NCBI RefSeq assembly: GCF_023205095.1
Contig: NZ_CP046242.1
Coordinates: 1,043,001-1,107,000 of the forward strand
Length of the DNA stretch: 64,000 bases
DNA from: Bizionia sp. M204
GTDB lineage: Bacteria > Bacteroidota > Bacteroidia > Flavobacteriales > Flavobacteriaceae
Direction: 5' to 3'
Shown: positions 9,549 through 18,610 of the stretch, piece by piece
How the letters are laid out: each line of letters begins with the position of its first letter
Numbering within the stretch: the first letter of the stretch is position 1
Made by a program: the position numbers and the translations under genes
The notes under the pieces: model-generated
What the model saw: only the letters and a program-made list of their open reading frames with translations
Databases searched by the model: none
What the model was told of the DNA's origin: nothing

Positions 9549-10436
9549 ATGAATACCTTACAAATTAATAATCTTACCAAGACCTATCCCAATGGTGTCA
9601 AAGCTTTAAATGGAATTACTTTGGAAATAACCAATGGCATGTTTGGTTTGTTGGGTTCCAATGGCGCAGGAAAATCATCACTCATGCGCACCATTGCTTC
9701 TTTACAGGAACCATCTTCAGGAAGTGTTTTATTTAACAATATAGATGTGGTTAAACACCCTCATGAGATAAGAAAGCAGCTTGGATATTTGCCTCAAGAG
9801 TTTGGGGTGTATCTAAAAATATCTGCTGAAAAATTATTGAACCATTTGGCGGTTTTAAAAGGCATCATCAATCATAAAGAACGAAACGCACAAGTCACGG
9901 CACTTTTGCAACAAGTGAATTTATACCAACACAGAAAGAAAGCTGTCCATACATTTTCCGGTGGTATGCGCCAACGTTTTGGTATCGCACAAGCCTTATT
10001 GGCCAATCCACAATTGATTATTGTGGATGAACCCACAGCTGGACTGGATCCAGAAGAAAGCAATCGCTTTTTAAACCTATTGAGTGAAATAGGCGAAAAC
10101 GTTATTGTTATTCTTTCCACACATATTGTAGAAGATGTAAAAAACCTTTGTCCTAAAATGGCCATACTTGCTGATGGTGAAATTATATCGCAAGGAAATC
10201 CTACGGATTTGGTTAAACATATTGAAGGCAAGATCTGGACCAAAATAATTCCTAAAAAAGACGTTGACAGCTACCAAAAAACGTTTGATGTAATCTCAAT
10301 AAAACTAGTTTCTGGAGAAACACAAATCCGTGTATGGTCTGAACAGCAACCAGAAATTGGGTTTGAGCCTATCGTACCAAATCTAGAAGATTATTATTTC
10401 GCCACATTGTATAATCACAACAATTTAAAAGGCTAA
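9549..10436 (+). CDS. ABC transporter ATP-binding protein
   Basis: Cytoplasmic ATPase for the membrane protein encoded three bases downstream. Walker A GSNGAGKSS lies around residue 38, the signature FSGGMRQR around 138 and Walker B LIIVDEPTAGLDP around 157. A C-terminal extension of about 80 residues is typical of ABC-2-type exporter ATPases. Length 295. The near-contact with the next gene and the divergent LytS/LytTR pair suggest a regulated export unit. Confidence 0.9.
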   Translation: MNTLQINNLTKTYPNGVKALNGITLEITNGMFGLLGSNGAGKSSLMRTIASLQEPSSGSVLFNNIDVVKHPHEIRKQLGYLPQEFGVYLKISAEKLLNHLAVLKGIINHKERNAQVTALLQQVNLYQHRKKAVHTFSGGMRQRFGIAQALLANPQLIIVDEPTAGLDPEESNRFLNLLSEIGENVIVILSTHIVEDVKNLCPKMAILADGEIISQGNPTDLVKHIEGKIWTKIIPKKDVDSYQKTFDVISIKLVSGETQIRVWSEQQPEIGFEPIVPNLEDYYFATLYNHNNLKG

Positions 10437-10439
10437 ACC

Positions 10440-13400
10440 ATGTTTAAAAAAATACTACAATTCGAAGCTTTTTATCAATTAAAACAACGCGCATTCCCCA
10501 TATTTGCACTCTTGTTTTTAGCATTGGGCGTGTTTGTTGGCCGCCAAGGTCATGCGCCAACAGGAATTCATTTTAATGCGCCATTTCAAGTGTATTTTTA
10601 TACCAGTCTTTTTACTTTAGGGAGTGTTTTTATCATAATGTTTTTTGCTGTAAGTGCCATGCTTCGGGACAAACAGCACCAAATGGAGCCTTTAATATAT
10701 AGCTCATCCATTAAAAAAAGCCATTATTTTTGGAGTCGTTTTTTAGGGACGTTCATGTTTAGTGTTCTGGCTTTTGCACCTTTTCTGTTAGGGTATTGTT
10801 TAGGGCTACATTTGTCTAATTTAGATGCGGAACGCATAGCAGATTTTAATTGGTTAACCTATGTACAGCCCTTTCTGTATATGGTAATTCCCAACATCTT
10901 TATTTGTTCAAGCATCATCTTTTCTGTGTGTACGCTAACCAAAAACAGTACGGCAACCTATGTGAGTGCAGTGTTTGTTTACACACTCTATTTTGTGAGT
11001 TCCATCTTTTTAAATTCACCATTACTGGCACAAGCAGTTCCGGCTTCCCCAGAAAGCATGGCTATGGCTGCTGTAGCAGACCCGTTTGGAATTGCTGCGT
11101 TTTTCGAGCAAACACAGTATTGGACACCATTTCAAAAAAACACACAGCTACTGTCTTTTTCAGGCTTGTTTCTTTTAAACAGGCTTGTTTGGATGCTTGT
11201 TGCCTTAATAGTGCTTTGGGCTACCTATCAATTGTTTTCATTTAGAAAGCTAACAAAAAAAGTTAAAAAAGAACCTAGCATTAAAAATGAAGAACAACGG
11301 CCAGTAGCATATAAAACAGTCAAGACATACTATAATTTTAAGGGACAAAGTTTGGCTTTTTTATCCTTGCTAAAAATGGAATTAAAACATGTTTTTAGAA
11401 GCTTGCCATTTATTGCCGTACTCATTATGTGGCTTTGTATTGTTTTTTCGGAGTTATATGCAACGGTTGTTAGTGGTGGTGAATATGGTGTACCCATATA
11501 TCCGTTTACCAATCAACTTATAAACCTAATTGTGGATCCCTTAAGCATTTTTAGCCTAATAGTAATCATCTTCTATAGTTCAGAAATTGTATGGCGGGAG
11601 CGTAGCTTAAGTTTTAATAGTATTATTGATACCACTCCAGCAAAAAATGGAGTGTTCTTTCTTTCAAAGTTTGCTGCCTTATTACTGTTACCTATTATCT
11701 TAATAACATTAGGGATTTTAATGTGTCTGACATTCCAAATCAGTTTGGGTTATTCAAATTTCGAATTCGGTTTATATGCTTCCCTCTATTATCATTACGG
11801 CCTTCAGCTAATGGTATTTTGTATGATAGCCTTGTTTGTCAATAGCTTGGTTACAAATAAATACCTGGGCATGGGTATCTTCGGACTCATGGTGCTTTTA
11901 AGTTTTAAATCCAACCTAATAGGGCTGGAGCATCCATTAACAAGCATAGGGTATCTGCCAAGGTTACAATCCAATAACATGGATGGTTTCAATGCCGTTT
12001 CCAGCTTATTCAATCATCTCGCTGTATATTGCTTCGCTTTGGGATTGCTCTTGGTCATCATTTCTTTTAAAATATGGCATAGAGGCGTAGTGGCTACGTT
12101 TTCCCTAAAATGGAAACAGTTAAAACAGGATTGGTCCAAACTGCAAAAATTGGCTTTTGCATGTTTTACACTAGTATTTATGGGCTCTGGGAGTTTGGTG
12201 TTTTATAATACAAATATCGTGAATGATTATGTAACGCAAAGCGAACAATTGGATTTCCGTGAGAACTATGAACGACAATATAAAAAATATGATAGCTTGG
12301 AAAGCTTGGTTCGTACAGCTGTAAAAACAGAGGTTGCCATCTATCCAAAAGAACGACGCTATACGGTTAACGCGCATTACATGCTGAAAAACAAAAGTGA
12401 GGCACCTGTAGCAGAATTATTCATTACAGAACGAATCCCGTTAGAAAACATTCGTTTGAAAAATGCCAATCTGGTGTTTCATGATAGCGTTTACCAAACC
12501 TATTTGTTTAAGTTCAACAAACCATTGCAACCTAACGATTCGGTAGCACTTTCGTATCATCTGAAACATGAATTAAAAGGGTATGACACAGATGTTTCCA
12601 TTGTAAACAATGGGACGTATATCAATCGTTTTAGCAATTTCGAACCTGTTTTGGGCTATACTTCCGGATTAGAAATCACGAATCATATAGAACGCAAAAA
12701 ACGAAATTTACCAGAACGTGAAGCAGAAAACAATTCAGATGCACACATGGTTATGGAAGACATCAAATTTGAAAAAGTAACTTTCGAAACCATCATGTCA
12801 ACCGATAGAGACCAAACCGCCATAAGTTCGGGACAGTTACTAAACCAATGGACTGAAAATGGCAGGAATTATTTTCACTACAAATCAAAAGATAAAATCA
12901 TGCCAGCCATAGGATATTTTTCAGCAAACTATAAAACAAAACAAGTAGTGCACAACGGCATTTCCATAGAACAGTATTACGATGCTAATCATGATTTTAA
13001 CATCAAAGACATTGAAAACAGTGTCAAAGAAACATTAAACTATTGTCAGGAACATTTTGGAACCTACAATTTTGATTATGTTAGAATTGCAGAAGTACCT
13101 GCACATTGGCCCTTTGGAGGCTTTGCGCATCCAGGTGTTATCAGCATGGTGGAGGATAGGCTGTATTTAAAAAATGTCAGCCATCCAGAAACCTTCAACT
13201 TGGTGGCAAAACGAACCATTCATGAAGTAGCCCATCAATATTGGGGGCACACCTTAACGGCAAAACCAGTGGCAGGCGCTTCTTTGTTTGTCGAAGGATT
13301 TGCCAAATATACAGAAGCTGTTGTTATGGAAAAACTGTTTGGCAAAAGCGCCATTTATCAATTAAATGAAAATGCCAGAAGCAGGTACTTTTCAGGGCGT

Positions 13401-14003
13401 TCGTTTGCAAACACTATAGAACCACCTGTCTACAAAGTATCAGGACAAGGTTATATTTCTTACGGAAAAATGTTAACCACATTGCTGGCCTTAAGGGATT
13501 TAATAAGCGAAGAAAAGCTGAATCAAGTTATAAAAACCATAACAGACAGACACAGAAATAGCAATAAATTGGAAGCCAATACCATTGAGTTTTTAAACGA
13601 GGTTTACAAAGTCACAGCCCAAGAACACCATGTGTTGGTTGATGATTGGTTTAAACGCGTCATTACCTACAATTTAAGTTTGGAGAAAGGGTCTTACCGT
13701 CCATTGGAAAATGGAACCTATGAAGTTTCGGTAATTGTTAAAGCAAAGCGTTTTCAAACTTTGGATACAGGGGAAATTAAACAAATTCCTATTAATGAGC
13801 CTATTAAAATAGGGGTTTTTAATACGCATCAATCCAAAATAAAGGATGATAATGCACTGCTGTACTATCAATCGCATACCATCAATAAAGAAGAAACAGA
13901 AATAAAACTAATTGTTAACCAATTACCTAAATACATCTCTATAGATCCTTTTGGAACACGTTCGGATGAGAATGTTGTAGATAATACTTTTAGGTTTGAA
14001 TAG
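10440..14003 (+). CDS. ABC-2 permease fused to M1-family aminopeptidase
   Basis: A 1187-residue fusion. The first roughly 580 residues form two sets of ABC-2-type membrane helices joined by a charged linker (about 270-300). The C-terminal half, after a last membrane helix near 575-595, is an M1 gluzincin domain: HEVAH at 928-932, a downstream EGFAKY with Glu952, and a substrate-side GGFAHPGV segment. The spacing from the second His to the Glu is 19 residues here, one more than the textbook HExxH-x18-E. The peptidase half should face the periplasm, where it could act on peptides moved or bound by the transporter half (inferred). Together with the upstream ATPase it makes a complete transporter. 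Confidence 0.88.
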   Translation: MFKKILQFEAFYQLKQRAFPIFALLFLALGVFVGRQGHAPTGIHFNAPFQVYFYTSLFTLGSVFIIMFFAVSAMLRDKQHQMEPLIYSSSIKKSHYFWSRFLGTFMFSVLAFAPFLLGYCLGLHLSNLDAERIADFNWLTYVQPFLYMVIPNIFICSSIIFSVCTLTKNSTATYVSAVFVYTLYFVSSIFLNSPLLAQAVPASPESMAMAAVADPFGIAAFFEQTQYWTPFQKNTQLLSFSGLFLLNRLVWMLVALIVLWATYQLFSFRKLTKKVKKEPSIKNEEQRPVAYKTVKTYYNFKGQSLAFLSLLKMELKHVFRSLPFIAVLIMWLCIVFSELYATVVSGGEYGVPIYPFTNQLINLIVDPLSIFSLIVIIFYSSEIVWRERSLSFNSIIDTTPAKNGVFFLSKFAALLLLPIILITLGILMCLTFQISLGYSNFEFGLYASLYYHYGLQLMVFCMIALFVNSLVTNKYLGMGIFGLMVLLSFKSNLIGLEHPLTSIGYLPRLQSNNMDGFNAVSSLFNHLAVYCFALGLLLVIISFKIWHRGVVATFSLKWKQLKQDWSKLQKLAFACFTLVFMGSGSLVFYNTNIVNDYVTQSEQLDFRENYERQYKKYDSLESLVRTAVKTEVAIYPKERRYTVNAHYMLKNKSEAPVAELFITERIPLENIRLKNANLVFHDSVYQTYLFKFNKPLQPNDSVALSYHLKHELKGYDTDVSIVNNGTYINRFSNFEPVLGYTSGLEITNHIERKKRNLPEREAENNSDAHMVMEDIKFEKVTFETIMSTDRDQTAISSGQLLNQWTENGRNYFHYKSKDKIMPAIGYFSANYKTKQVVHNGISIEQYYDANHDFNIKDIENSVKETLNYCQEHFGTYNFDYVRIAEVPAHWPFGGFAHPGVISMVEDRLYLKNVSHPETFNLVAKRTIHEVAHQYWGHTLTAKPVAGASLFVEGFAKYTEAVVMEKLFGKSAIYQLNENARSRYFSGRSFANTIEPPVYKVSGQGYISYGKMLTTLLALRDLISEEKLNQVIKTITDRHRNSNKLEANTIEFLNEVYKVTAQEHHVLVDDWFKRVITYNLSLEKGSYRPLENGTYEVSVIVKAKRFQTLDTGEIKQIPINEPIKIGVFNTHQSKIKDDNALLYYQSHTINKEETEIKLIVNQLPKYISIDPFGTRSDENVVDNTFRFE

Positions 14004-14223
14004 AATACAGAAACGTATATGAAAATACTTTAGTTTCTTAAAAAATTTTTTTCAAAACTTTCTTCTGCAATGTTAATGAACACTCTATATGCGACAAGCC
14101 TGTATTGAGCGAAGTCGAAGTATAGGAGGGAAGTGGAATGTGTTTGAAGGAATTAACTAAATTAATTGCTTTTTTTAATTCAATAATTATATTTTAGATG
14201 GATAATTTCATCGGCATATAAAT
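14004..14223. other. Intergenic boundary upstream of the accessory island
   Basis: No gene is seen. Around 14094-14124 lies GCCTGTATTGAGCGAAGTCG and its continuation, which resembles one arm of palindromic elements I recall from flavobacterial genomes. An 11-base match, AGGAGGGAAGT, is shared with 7468-7478 in another intergenic region. Base composition becomes visibly more AT-rich after this point, marking a plausible left edge of transferred DNA. Confidence 0.35.
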
Positions 14224-17127
14224 ATGAACAAAAAAAACATCATTGATACAATAGATAAAGTTGGAGACTTATCGAAACTAATAGAAGATTTATTAGTTAA
14301 AATGGGATTGGAAAATGTAAATAGAGTTTCAGAAAATCTAATTGAAGCTACGCAGAAAACAGCTCTTAAAAATCAAAAAATATATTTTTTAATTACTTTA
14401 AGTGAATTGAATGGTAAAGTTGAAGTTCTAGATGAAAGAATCAAAAAAATCAATTCTAAATACGACCAATTATATGTTGTTACTTCAAATGGTAAACTCT
14501 CAAATTATTTTAAAGGTTGGTTAAATAATGAAAACCCAAAGGCAGTAATTGAATATTGGAGTAGAAAAGAAGTAATTGATAATATAAACGATTATTATGA
14601 AGACTATTGGTCACATAATGATACGTTTTTAAAACCGTATGAAATTAGTTTTAATGATTCAATTCAAGCAGATAAACATCTAAAAAGTTTATTAAAATTA
14701 GATGATAAATATGATAAGTTATTAGAAATATTTATTGAGCCAAAATTGTATATATACAAAGAAGATTCTGAAACAGAAACATTAACAAAAAGTAGAGTAA
14801 ACAAAGATAAAATTGTCAAATCTGGTAATTATATCCTTTCAGGAGAAGCGGGTACAGGAAAAAGTACATTGCTCAAAGAAATAGGGAAGAAACTCATTGA
14901 GAAAAATAAAGAATTAATTTTTAAGAATATACCTGTATTAATTAAAGCTAGTAGTATTCTTGAATCAAAGTTTAATATTAAAACAATTTTAGATAAAGAG
15001 TTACTAAAAATATATGAAGAATTTGATATCGAACGAATTTACAATGAGTATCAAATAATTTTGATAATTGACTCTATCGATGAATTTGAACGAGATAACC
15101 AACTGAAGGTTCTCAATGAAATTCATGGTTTAAAAGAAAATTTTGAAATTCGTTTTATTATAGGAACAAGAAATTACGATTATCTGGTAGAAGGTTTTAA
15201 ATTAAATGACCACATAAGAGTTAACTTAAGCAATTTTGATATGAATCAAGTTAAATTGTTTTTGGATAATTTTTTTAGATTTAATTTAGAAAAATCAGAT
15301 AAACTATGGGTTACGCTACATGATAATAATATACTAGAAAAAATACCAATAACGCCTCTGACTGTATCACTAATTTCTATACTTTTTGAAGAAAAGCAAT
15401 ATGAAATTCCAGCTACAATAACTGATATATATGATAATTTTAATATTTTTTTATTAGGAAGAACATCTGTAAAGTCTAGTCTTGAATTTCTTGATATAAC
15501 AATTAAAGAAAGAATATTATCAATTTATGCGGTTGAAATTATTGAGGATCCAAATAATACAAGAAAATCTATTGAAGAGTTTGAAACATCAATTAAAAAA
15601 TTTTTTAAAGGAAAAAATATAACTATTAAAGATAACGTCTATCCAGAACTTCTAAAATCATTAACACAAGGGACTGGTGTTTTATATGTGGATGAAAATG
15701 GTAAAATAGATTTTAAGCATGACTATTTTATGGAATATTATGCTTCAAGAGAAATTTTTAATCAGAGACGTGATTTAGTGCCAACACTAATTGAAAATTT
15801 TACAAAATTTAGTTGGCAAAACACCGCAATATTTTTTACAGGTAGGACTAAAGATATGCCAGATTTTTTAAGAGATTTATTGTTAAGGGTTGATAAATAT
15901 ACTGAACTAAAGGATGAGTTAATTGCATCTTCGGGTTTAGGCTATATTTTACAATCTTTGTGGCTTACAGATTCTGATTTAAGAAAAGATGGTGTAATTA
16001 AATCATTGGAACTTTTAATAAAAGCTGACCAAGATGTTAAACGACTTTCATCAACTTTACCAATATTTAAAAATTTAGGAGATACTGATATTGCATTAAT
16101 GAATTTCTTTTGGTTCTTCAATCATTTTAATTCTAAAACCCTTGAAGACACTTTGAAGTTGGCATTTGACCATTTAAGCGAAGAGTTAAACAAAATTGAG
16201 GATACTGGTTTAGTTAGTGATATAGTTAATTTAAAATATAAACTATTTTGTATAGGAGCAACTTTAACATCCGATAAATTTGATAAAAATGACAAATTGG
16301 ATTTATTTTATTCAAGAAAAAACACTCTTTCAAATCCAATTTTCGCACTGTTATTTGATAATGGACTTGATATTATTGACCCAAAAAACAAAGATGAATT
16401 AAAAGATAGATACAAGTTAAAAAGCCGACTTCAGAAAATGCAAAAAGGTATCAAGTATTATCTTGAAAATGGTGTTGATGTTACTAGGTTTACAAGTTTA
16501 GAAGCAATTAAGCCTATTAAAAAAGTAGAAATATATACCGAAGGAAAAACTGATGCAATATATATGATGCAAGCTTTTAAAGTTTTAACAGGAAATACAG
16601 AACCTTATTGGAACGTGGAATCATGCGAAATAAAAACTAATAAAGATGAAGGTGGAACACATGAATTAGCTAAAACATTAAATAATATAGCTAAAGAAAT
16701 GGATAATGGAAAATATCAAGATAAAACAATTATAGGTGTTTTTGATAATGATGCCTCTGGGCATCAAGAGTTTAATGGTTTTAAAAATGAGGATTATGAA
16801 ATATTTAAAACTGGAGTTGTAAAAAAACATAAGACAAAAAATATTTATGCCATTATTTTACCAATTCCAGAAGAATTGGCAAAATATAACCAAACCAAAC
16901 AAGAGTTTAAGTTTTTTGAAATTGAACATTATTTTGAAGAAGAGTTTTTAGAGAAAAATAAAATGCTATCTAAATTAGAGATTGATGGCCTTTTTGAAAT
17001 AACAGGAAGTAAAGGCGGTTTTGCTGATGAAATCAAAACGATTAATGAACCTGAAATATATAAAAGATTTGAAAATCTATTTTTTGTTATTGATGAGATA
17101 AATGATAAAAAAGTTGACTATTTCTAA
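14224..17127 (+). CDS. NACHT-type NTPase with C-terminal TOPRIM domain, candidate anti-phage defence protein
   Basis: Protein of 967 residues with three recognisable parts. Residues about 1-190 have a strand-rich segment (KIYFLITLSELNGKVEVLDE, then DQLYVVTSNGKLSNYF and VIEYWSRKEVIDNINDYY) that resembles a degenerate Mrr-like nuclease fold, without a clear D...ExK centre. Residues about 195-520 are a NACHT/STAND NTPase: Walker A GEAGTGKST at 207-215, Walker B IILIIDSIDEFE at 278-289, GTR at 314-316 and the terminal FKHDYFMEYYASR at 497-509. After a helical region, residues about 765-910 form a TOPRIM domain: Glu773 in YTEGKTDA, DND at 841-843 in GVFDNDASG, and an IEHYF motif at 900-904. Known TOPRIM domains in OLD, Gabija GajA and PARIS AriB act as nucleases. 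A sensor-NTPase-nuclease arrangement is inferred. It is a single gene, strongly AT-rich, beside toxin-antitoxin genes. Confidence 0.85.
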   Translation: MNKKNIIDTIDKVGDLSKLIEDLLVKMGLENVNRVSENLIEATQKTALKNQKIYFLITLSELNGKVEVLDERIKKINSKYDQLYVVTSNGKLSNYFKGWLNNENPKAVIEYWSRKEVIDNINDYYEDYWSHNDTFLKPYEISFNDSIQADKHLKSLLKLDDKYDKLLEIFIEPKLYIYKEDSETETLTKSRVNKDKIVKSGNYILSGEAGTGKSTLLKEIGKKLIEKNKELIFKNIPVLIKASSILESKFNIKTILDKELLKIYEEFDIERIYNEYQIILIIDSIDEFERDNQLKVLNEIHGLKENFEIRFIIGTRNYDYLVEGFKLNDHIRVNLSNFDMNQVKLFLDNFFRFNLEKSDKLWVTLHDNNILEKIPITPLTVSLISILFEEKQYEIPATITDIYDNFNIFLLGRTSVKSSLEFLDITIKERILSIYAVEIIEDPNNTRKSIEEFETSIKKFFKGKNITIKDNVYPELLKSLTQGTGVLYVDENGKIDFKHDYFMEYYASREIFNQRRDLVPTLIENFTKFSWQNTAIFFTGRTKDMPDFLRDLLLRVDKYTELKDELIASSGLGYILQSLWLTDSDLRKDGVIKSLELLIKADQDVKRLSSTLPIFKNLGDTDIALMNFFWFFNHFNSKTLEDTLKLAFDHLSEELNKIEDTGLVSDIVNLKYKLFCIGATLTSDKFDKNDKLDLFYSRKNTLSNPIFALLFDNGLDIIDPKNKDELKDRYKLKSRLQKMQKGIKYYLENGVDVTRFTSLEAIKPIKKVEIYTEGKTDAIYMMQAFKVLTGNTEPYWNVESCEIKTNKDEGGTHELAKTLNNIAKEMDNGKYQDKTIIGVFDNDASGHQEFNGFKNEDYEIFKTGVVKKHKTKNIYAIILPIPEELAKYNQTKQEFKFFEIEHYFEEEFLEKNKMLSKLEIDGLFEITGSKGGFADEIKTINEPEIYKRFENLFFVIDEINDKKVDYF

Positions 17128-17431
17128 TTCTCTCTTGGCTTAATAAAGTTTTATTTAAAATAATAGGTAAAATGAGCGTTCATATTTTAGGCTATACAAA
17201 TACAATGAACCTGAAGATGATTGTATTTGGATGCAATACCTTACTTAATGTTAGTTTCAAATAGTATTTAGCTAGAAATGTCTACTATTTTCTTTACGCC
17301 AAATAGTCTAAAATATAGCGTAACGAGCCGTAATTGTTTCCAAAATTATAGTCAGCCTTGATTATTTGGTTCTTTTGTATCAAGACAAAAGAATGAAATA
17401 ACCTTTTTATTCCAATTCAACGAAGTCTTAA
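17128..17431. other. Intergenic stretch after the NACHT-TOPRIM gene
   Basis: No reading frame of credible length or family was found between the NACHT stop and the open frame that contains the parD-like remnant. The right part holds the dispersed element listed at 17280. Confidence 0.5.
17280..17405. repeat. Degenerate dispersed intergenic element (copy 2)
   Basis: Resembles the element at 955-1125: an imperfect GTCTAAAATATAGCG stretch, then GCCTTGATTATTTGGTTCTT followed by TTGTATCAAGACAAAAGAA, whose ends are partly complementary. The rest of 17128-17430 shows no gene. Confidence 0.35.
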
Positions 17432-17581
17432 ACCAAGTATATTAACAATCTAAAATTCTCAAAAGTAAAAATACGCACGCTACCGCAGTATTATAAATTA
17501 AAACCAAACAAAAAACCCACTCCAGAACATCCAGAGCAGGTTTTTAATAAGCATACCGTAGCAAACAGGAATAACCTCAAA

Positions 17582-17710
17582 ATAGAGGAGAGGCAAGCTA
17601 TTGAAAAAGCAGCTATAACAGAAGGTATGGAAAGTGGTATTAGTGATAAATCAGTTCCTGATATTATGAAAGACGTTGAAGCACGGATGAAAGCAGATGG
17701 GATATTATAG
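17582..17710 (+). pseudogene. ParD-like antitoxin, C-terminal remnant
   Basis: Translating the plus strand gives IEERQAIEKAAITEGMESGI followed by SDKSVPDIMKDVEARMKADG and a stop at 17708-17710. The segment with Ala-Ile-x-Glu-Gly-x-x-Ser-Gly followed by a basic C-terminal helix is the tail of ParD-family type II antitoxins as I know them. The frame is open back to 17432, but there is no ATG in it and no ribbon-helix-helix N-terminus; the upstream residues (such as KPNKKPTPEHPEQVF) do not look like ParD. No ParE toxin follows. It is best read as a broken antitoxin gene left in the island. The minus-strand reading frame over the same bases is a shadow. Confidence 0.5.
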
Positions 17711-17763
17711 CGTTTTGACAAATACAGAATTTTTAGTAATACATACGTTATAAAAAAAATATA

Positions 17764-17771
17764 TATATTTG
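17764..17771 (+). promoter_or_regulatory. -7 element of the hicAB operon
   Basis: TATATTTG matches TAnnTTTG exactly. No TTG is present at the -33 distance. The predicted start of transcription, about 17777, lies inside the inverted repeat next to it. Confidence 0.5.
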
Positions 17772-17772
17772 T

Positions 17773-17787
17773 AACTAAATATTAGTT
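17773..17787 (+). promoter_or_regulatory. Inverted repeat, probable HicB operator
   Basis: AACTAA-ATA-TTAGTT is a perfect 6-bp inverted repeat with a 3-base centre, placed directly downstream of the -7 element. HicB here has a ribbon-helix-helix domain, and such antitoxins usually bind short palindromes over their own promoter. Binding is inferred. Confidence 0.5.
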
Positions 17788-17809
17788 GCAACGTCTAATA
17801 CAATATCAA

Positions 17810-18055
17810 GTGGCAAAAATTGATAAACTCATATTAAAAATTCAAGCAAACCCGAAAGACTTTACTTGGGATGAATTAAAAAAGGTTTTATCACATTTTG
17901 GTTATGAAGAAATGCCACAAAAGGGAAAAACTGGAGGTTCAAGAAGAAAGTTCGTAAATAATAAAAAAGAGGTGATTAGTTTACATGAGCCACATCCAAA
18001 GAAAATAGTAAAATCATATGTTATTAAACAAATTATAGAACATTTAAACTTGTAA
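17810..18055 (+). CDS. hicA: HicA-type toxin (mRNA interferase)
   Basis: Small basic protein, 81 residues from the GTG at 17810. It has the HicA double-stranded-RNA-binding-like pattern: DFTWDELKKVLSHFGYEE, the GKTGGSRRKF loop, LHEPHPKK with the conserved His, and a C-terminal helix. The family cleaves mRNA and stops translation until neutralised by HicB. A longer frame opens with TTG at 17786, but that codon lies in the operator/promoter region, so GTG 17810 (MAKIDKLILKI, the usual family N-terminus) is preferred. hicB begins two bases after the stop. Confidence 0.85.
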   Translation: MAKIDKLILKIQANPKDFTWDELKKVLSHFGYEEMPQKGKTGGSRRKFVNNKKEVISLHEPHPKKIVKSYVIKQIIEHLNL

Positions 18056-18057
18056 TT

Positions 18058-18438
18058 ATGAGTGATTATTTAACATACAAAGGATATTTTGGAACTGTCA
18101 ATTTTAATTCAGACGATGAAGTATTTTATGGAAAGATTTTTGGAATTAGTGATTTAATTAACTTTGAAGGATCGTCTGTTAAAGAATTAAAGGAATCTTT
18201 TGAGGAATCTTTAGATGATTATTTGGAGACATGTAAAGCGCTAAATAAAACACCAGATAAGACATTTAAGGGGAGTTTTAATGTTAGGGTAAGCATGGAA
18301 TTGCATAAAAAAGCAGCTATGATTGCCAATCAGAAAAGCATTTCTTTAAATGATTTTGTAAAGAAAGCTATTGATTATGCGGTTTCTCATGATAAAGATT
18401 TGGATGAAATTACCACAATGAAAACACAAAAAATGTAA
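18058..18438 (+). CDS. hicB: HicB-type antitoxin with ribbon-helix-helix domain
   Basis: A 126-residue protein. The N-terminal half is the partial RNase-H-like HicB fold (YKGYFGTVNFNSDDEVFYGK, then ISDLINFEGSSVKEL and an amphipathic helix). The C-terminal half is a ribbon-helix-helix DNA-binding unit (GSFNVRVSMELHKKAAMIA followed by SLNDFVKKAIDYA). It should bind and inactivate the HicA toxin and repress the shared promoter. It follows hicA by two bases, the common toxin-first order. The module sits between a NACHT gene and a repeat array, consistent with a defence or mobile island. Confidence 0.88.
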   Translation: MSDYLTYKGYFGTVNFNSDDEVFYGKIFGISDLINFEGSSVKELKESFEESLDDYLETCKALNKTPDKTFKGSFNVRVSMELHKKAAMIANQKSISLNDFVKKAIDYAVSHDKDLDEITTMKTQKM

Positions 18439-18610
18439 TTATTACTTTAAAGATAACAACGTGCATAAGAATTTTATATTTCTTAAATTTTATGTTCATA
18501 TTGGTAATCCACGAGAATCGCGTATTCCAAAATTTATGTAATGTTGTCCGGAATATGAGAATTTATAAAACATAATCTTAAACGATCAATTCTACCTTGT
18601 AATAACTTCA

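Noticed and set aside
17491-17721. Minus-strand 76-codon reading frame
   Set aside because: It is the shadow of the plus-strand ParD-like frame; its translation is hydrophobic low-complexity without family features.
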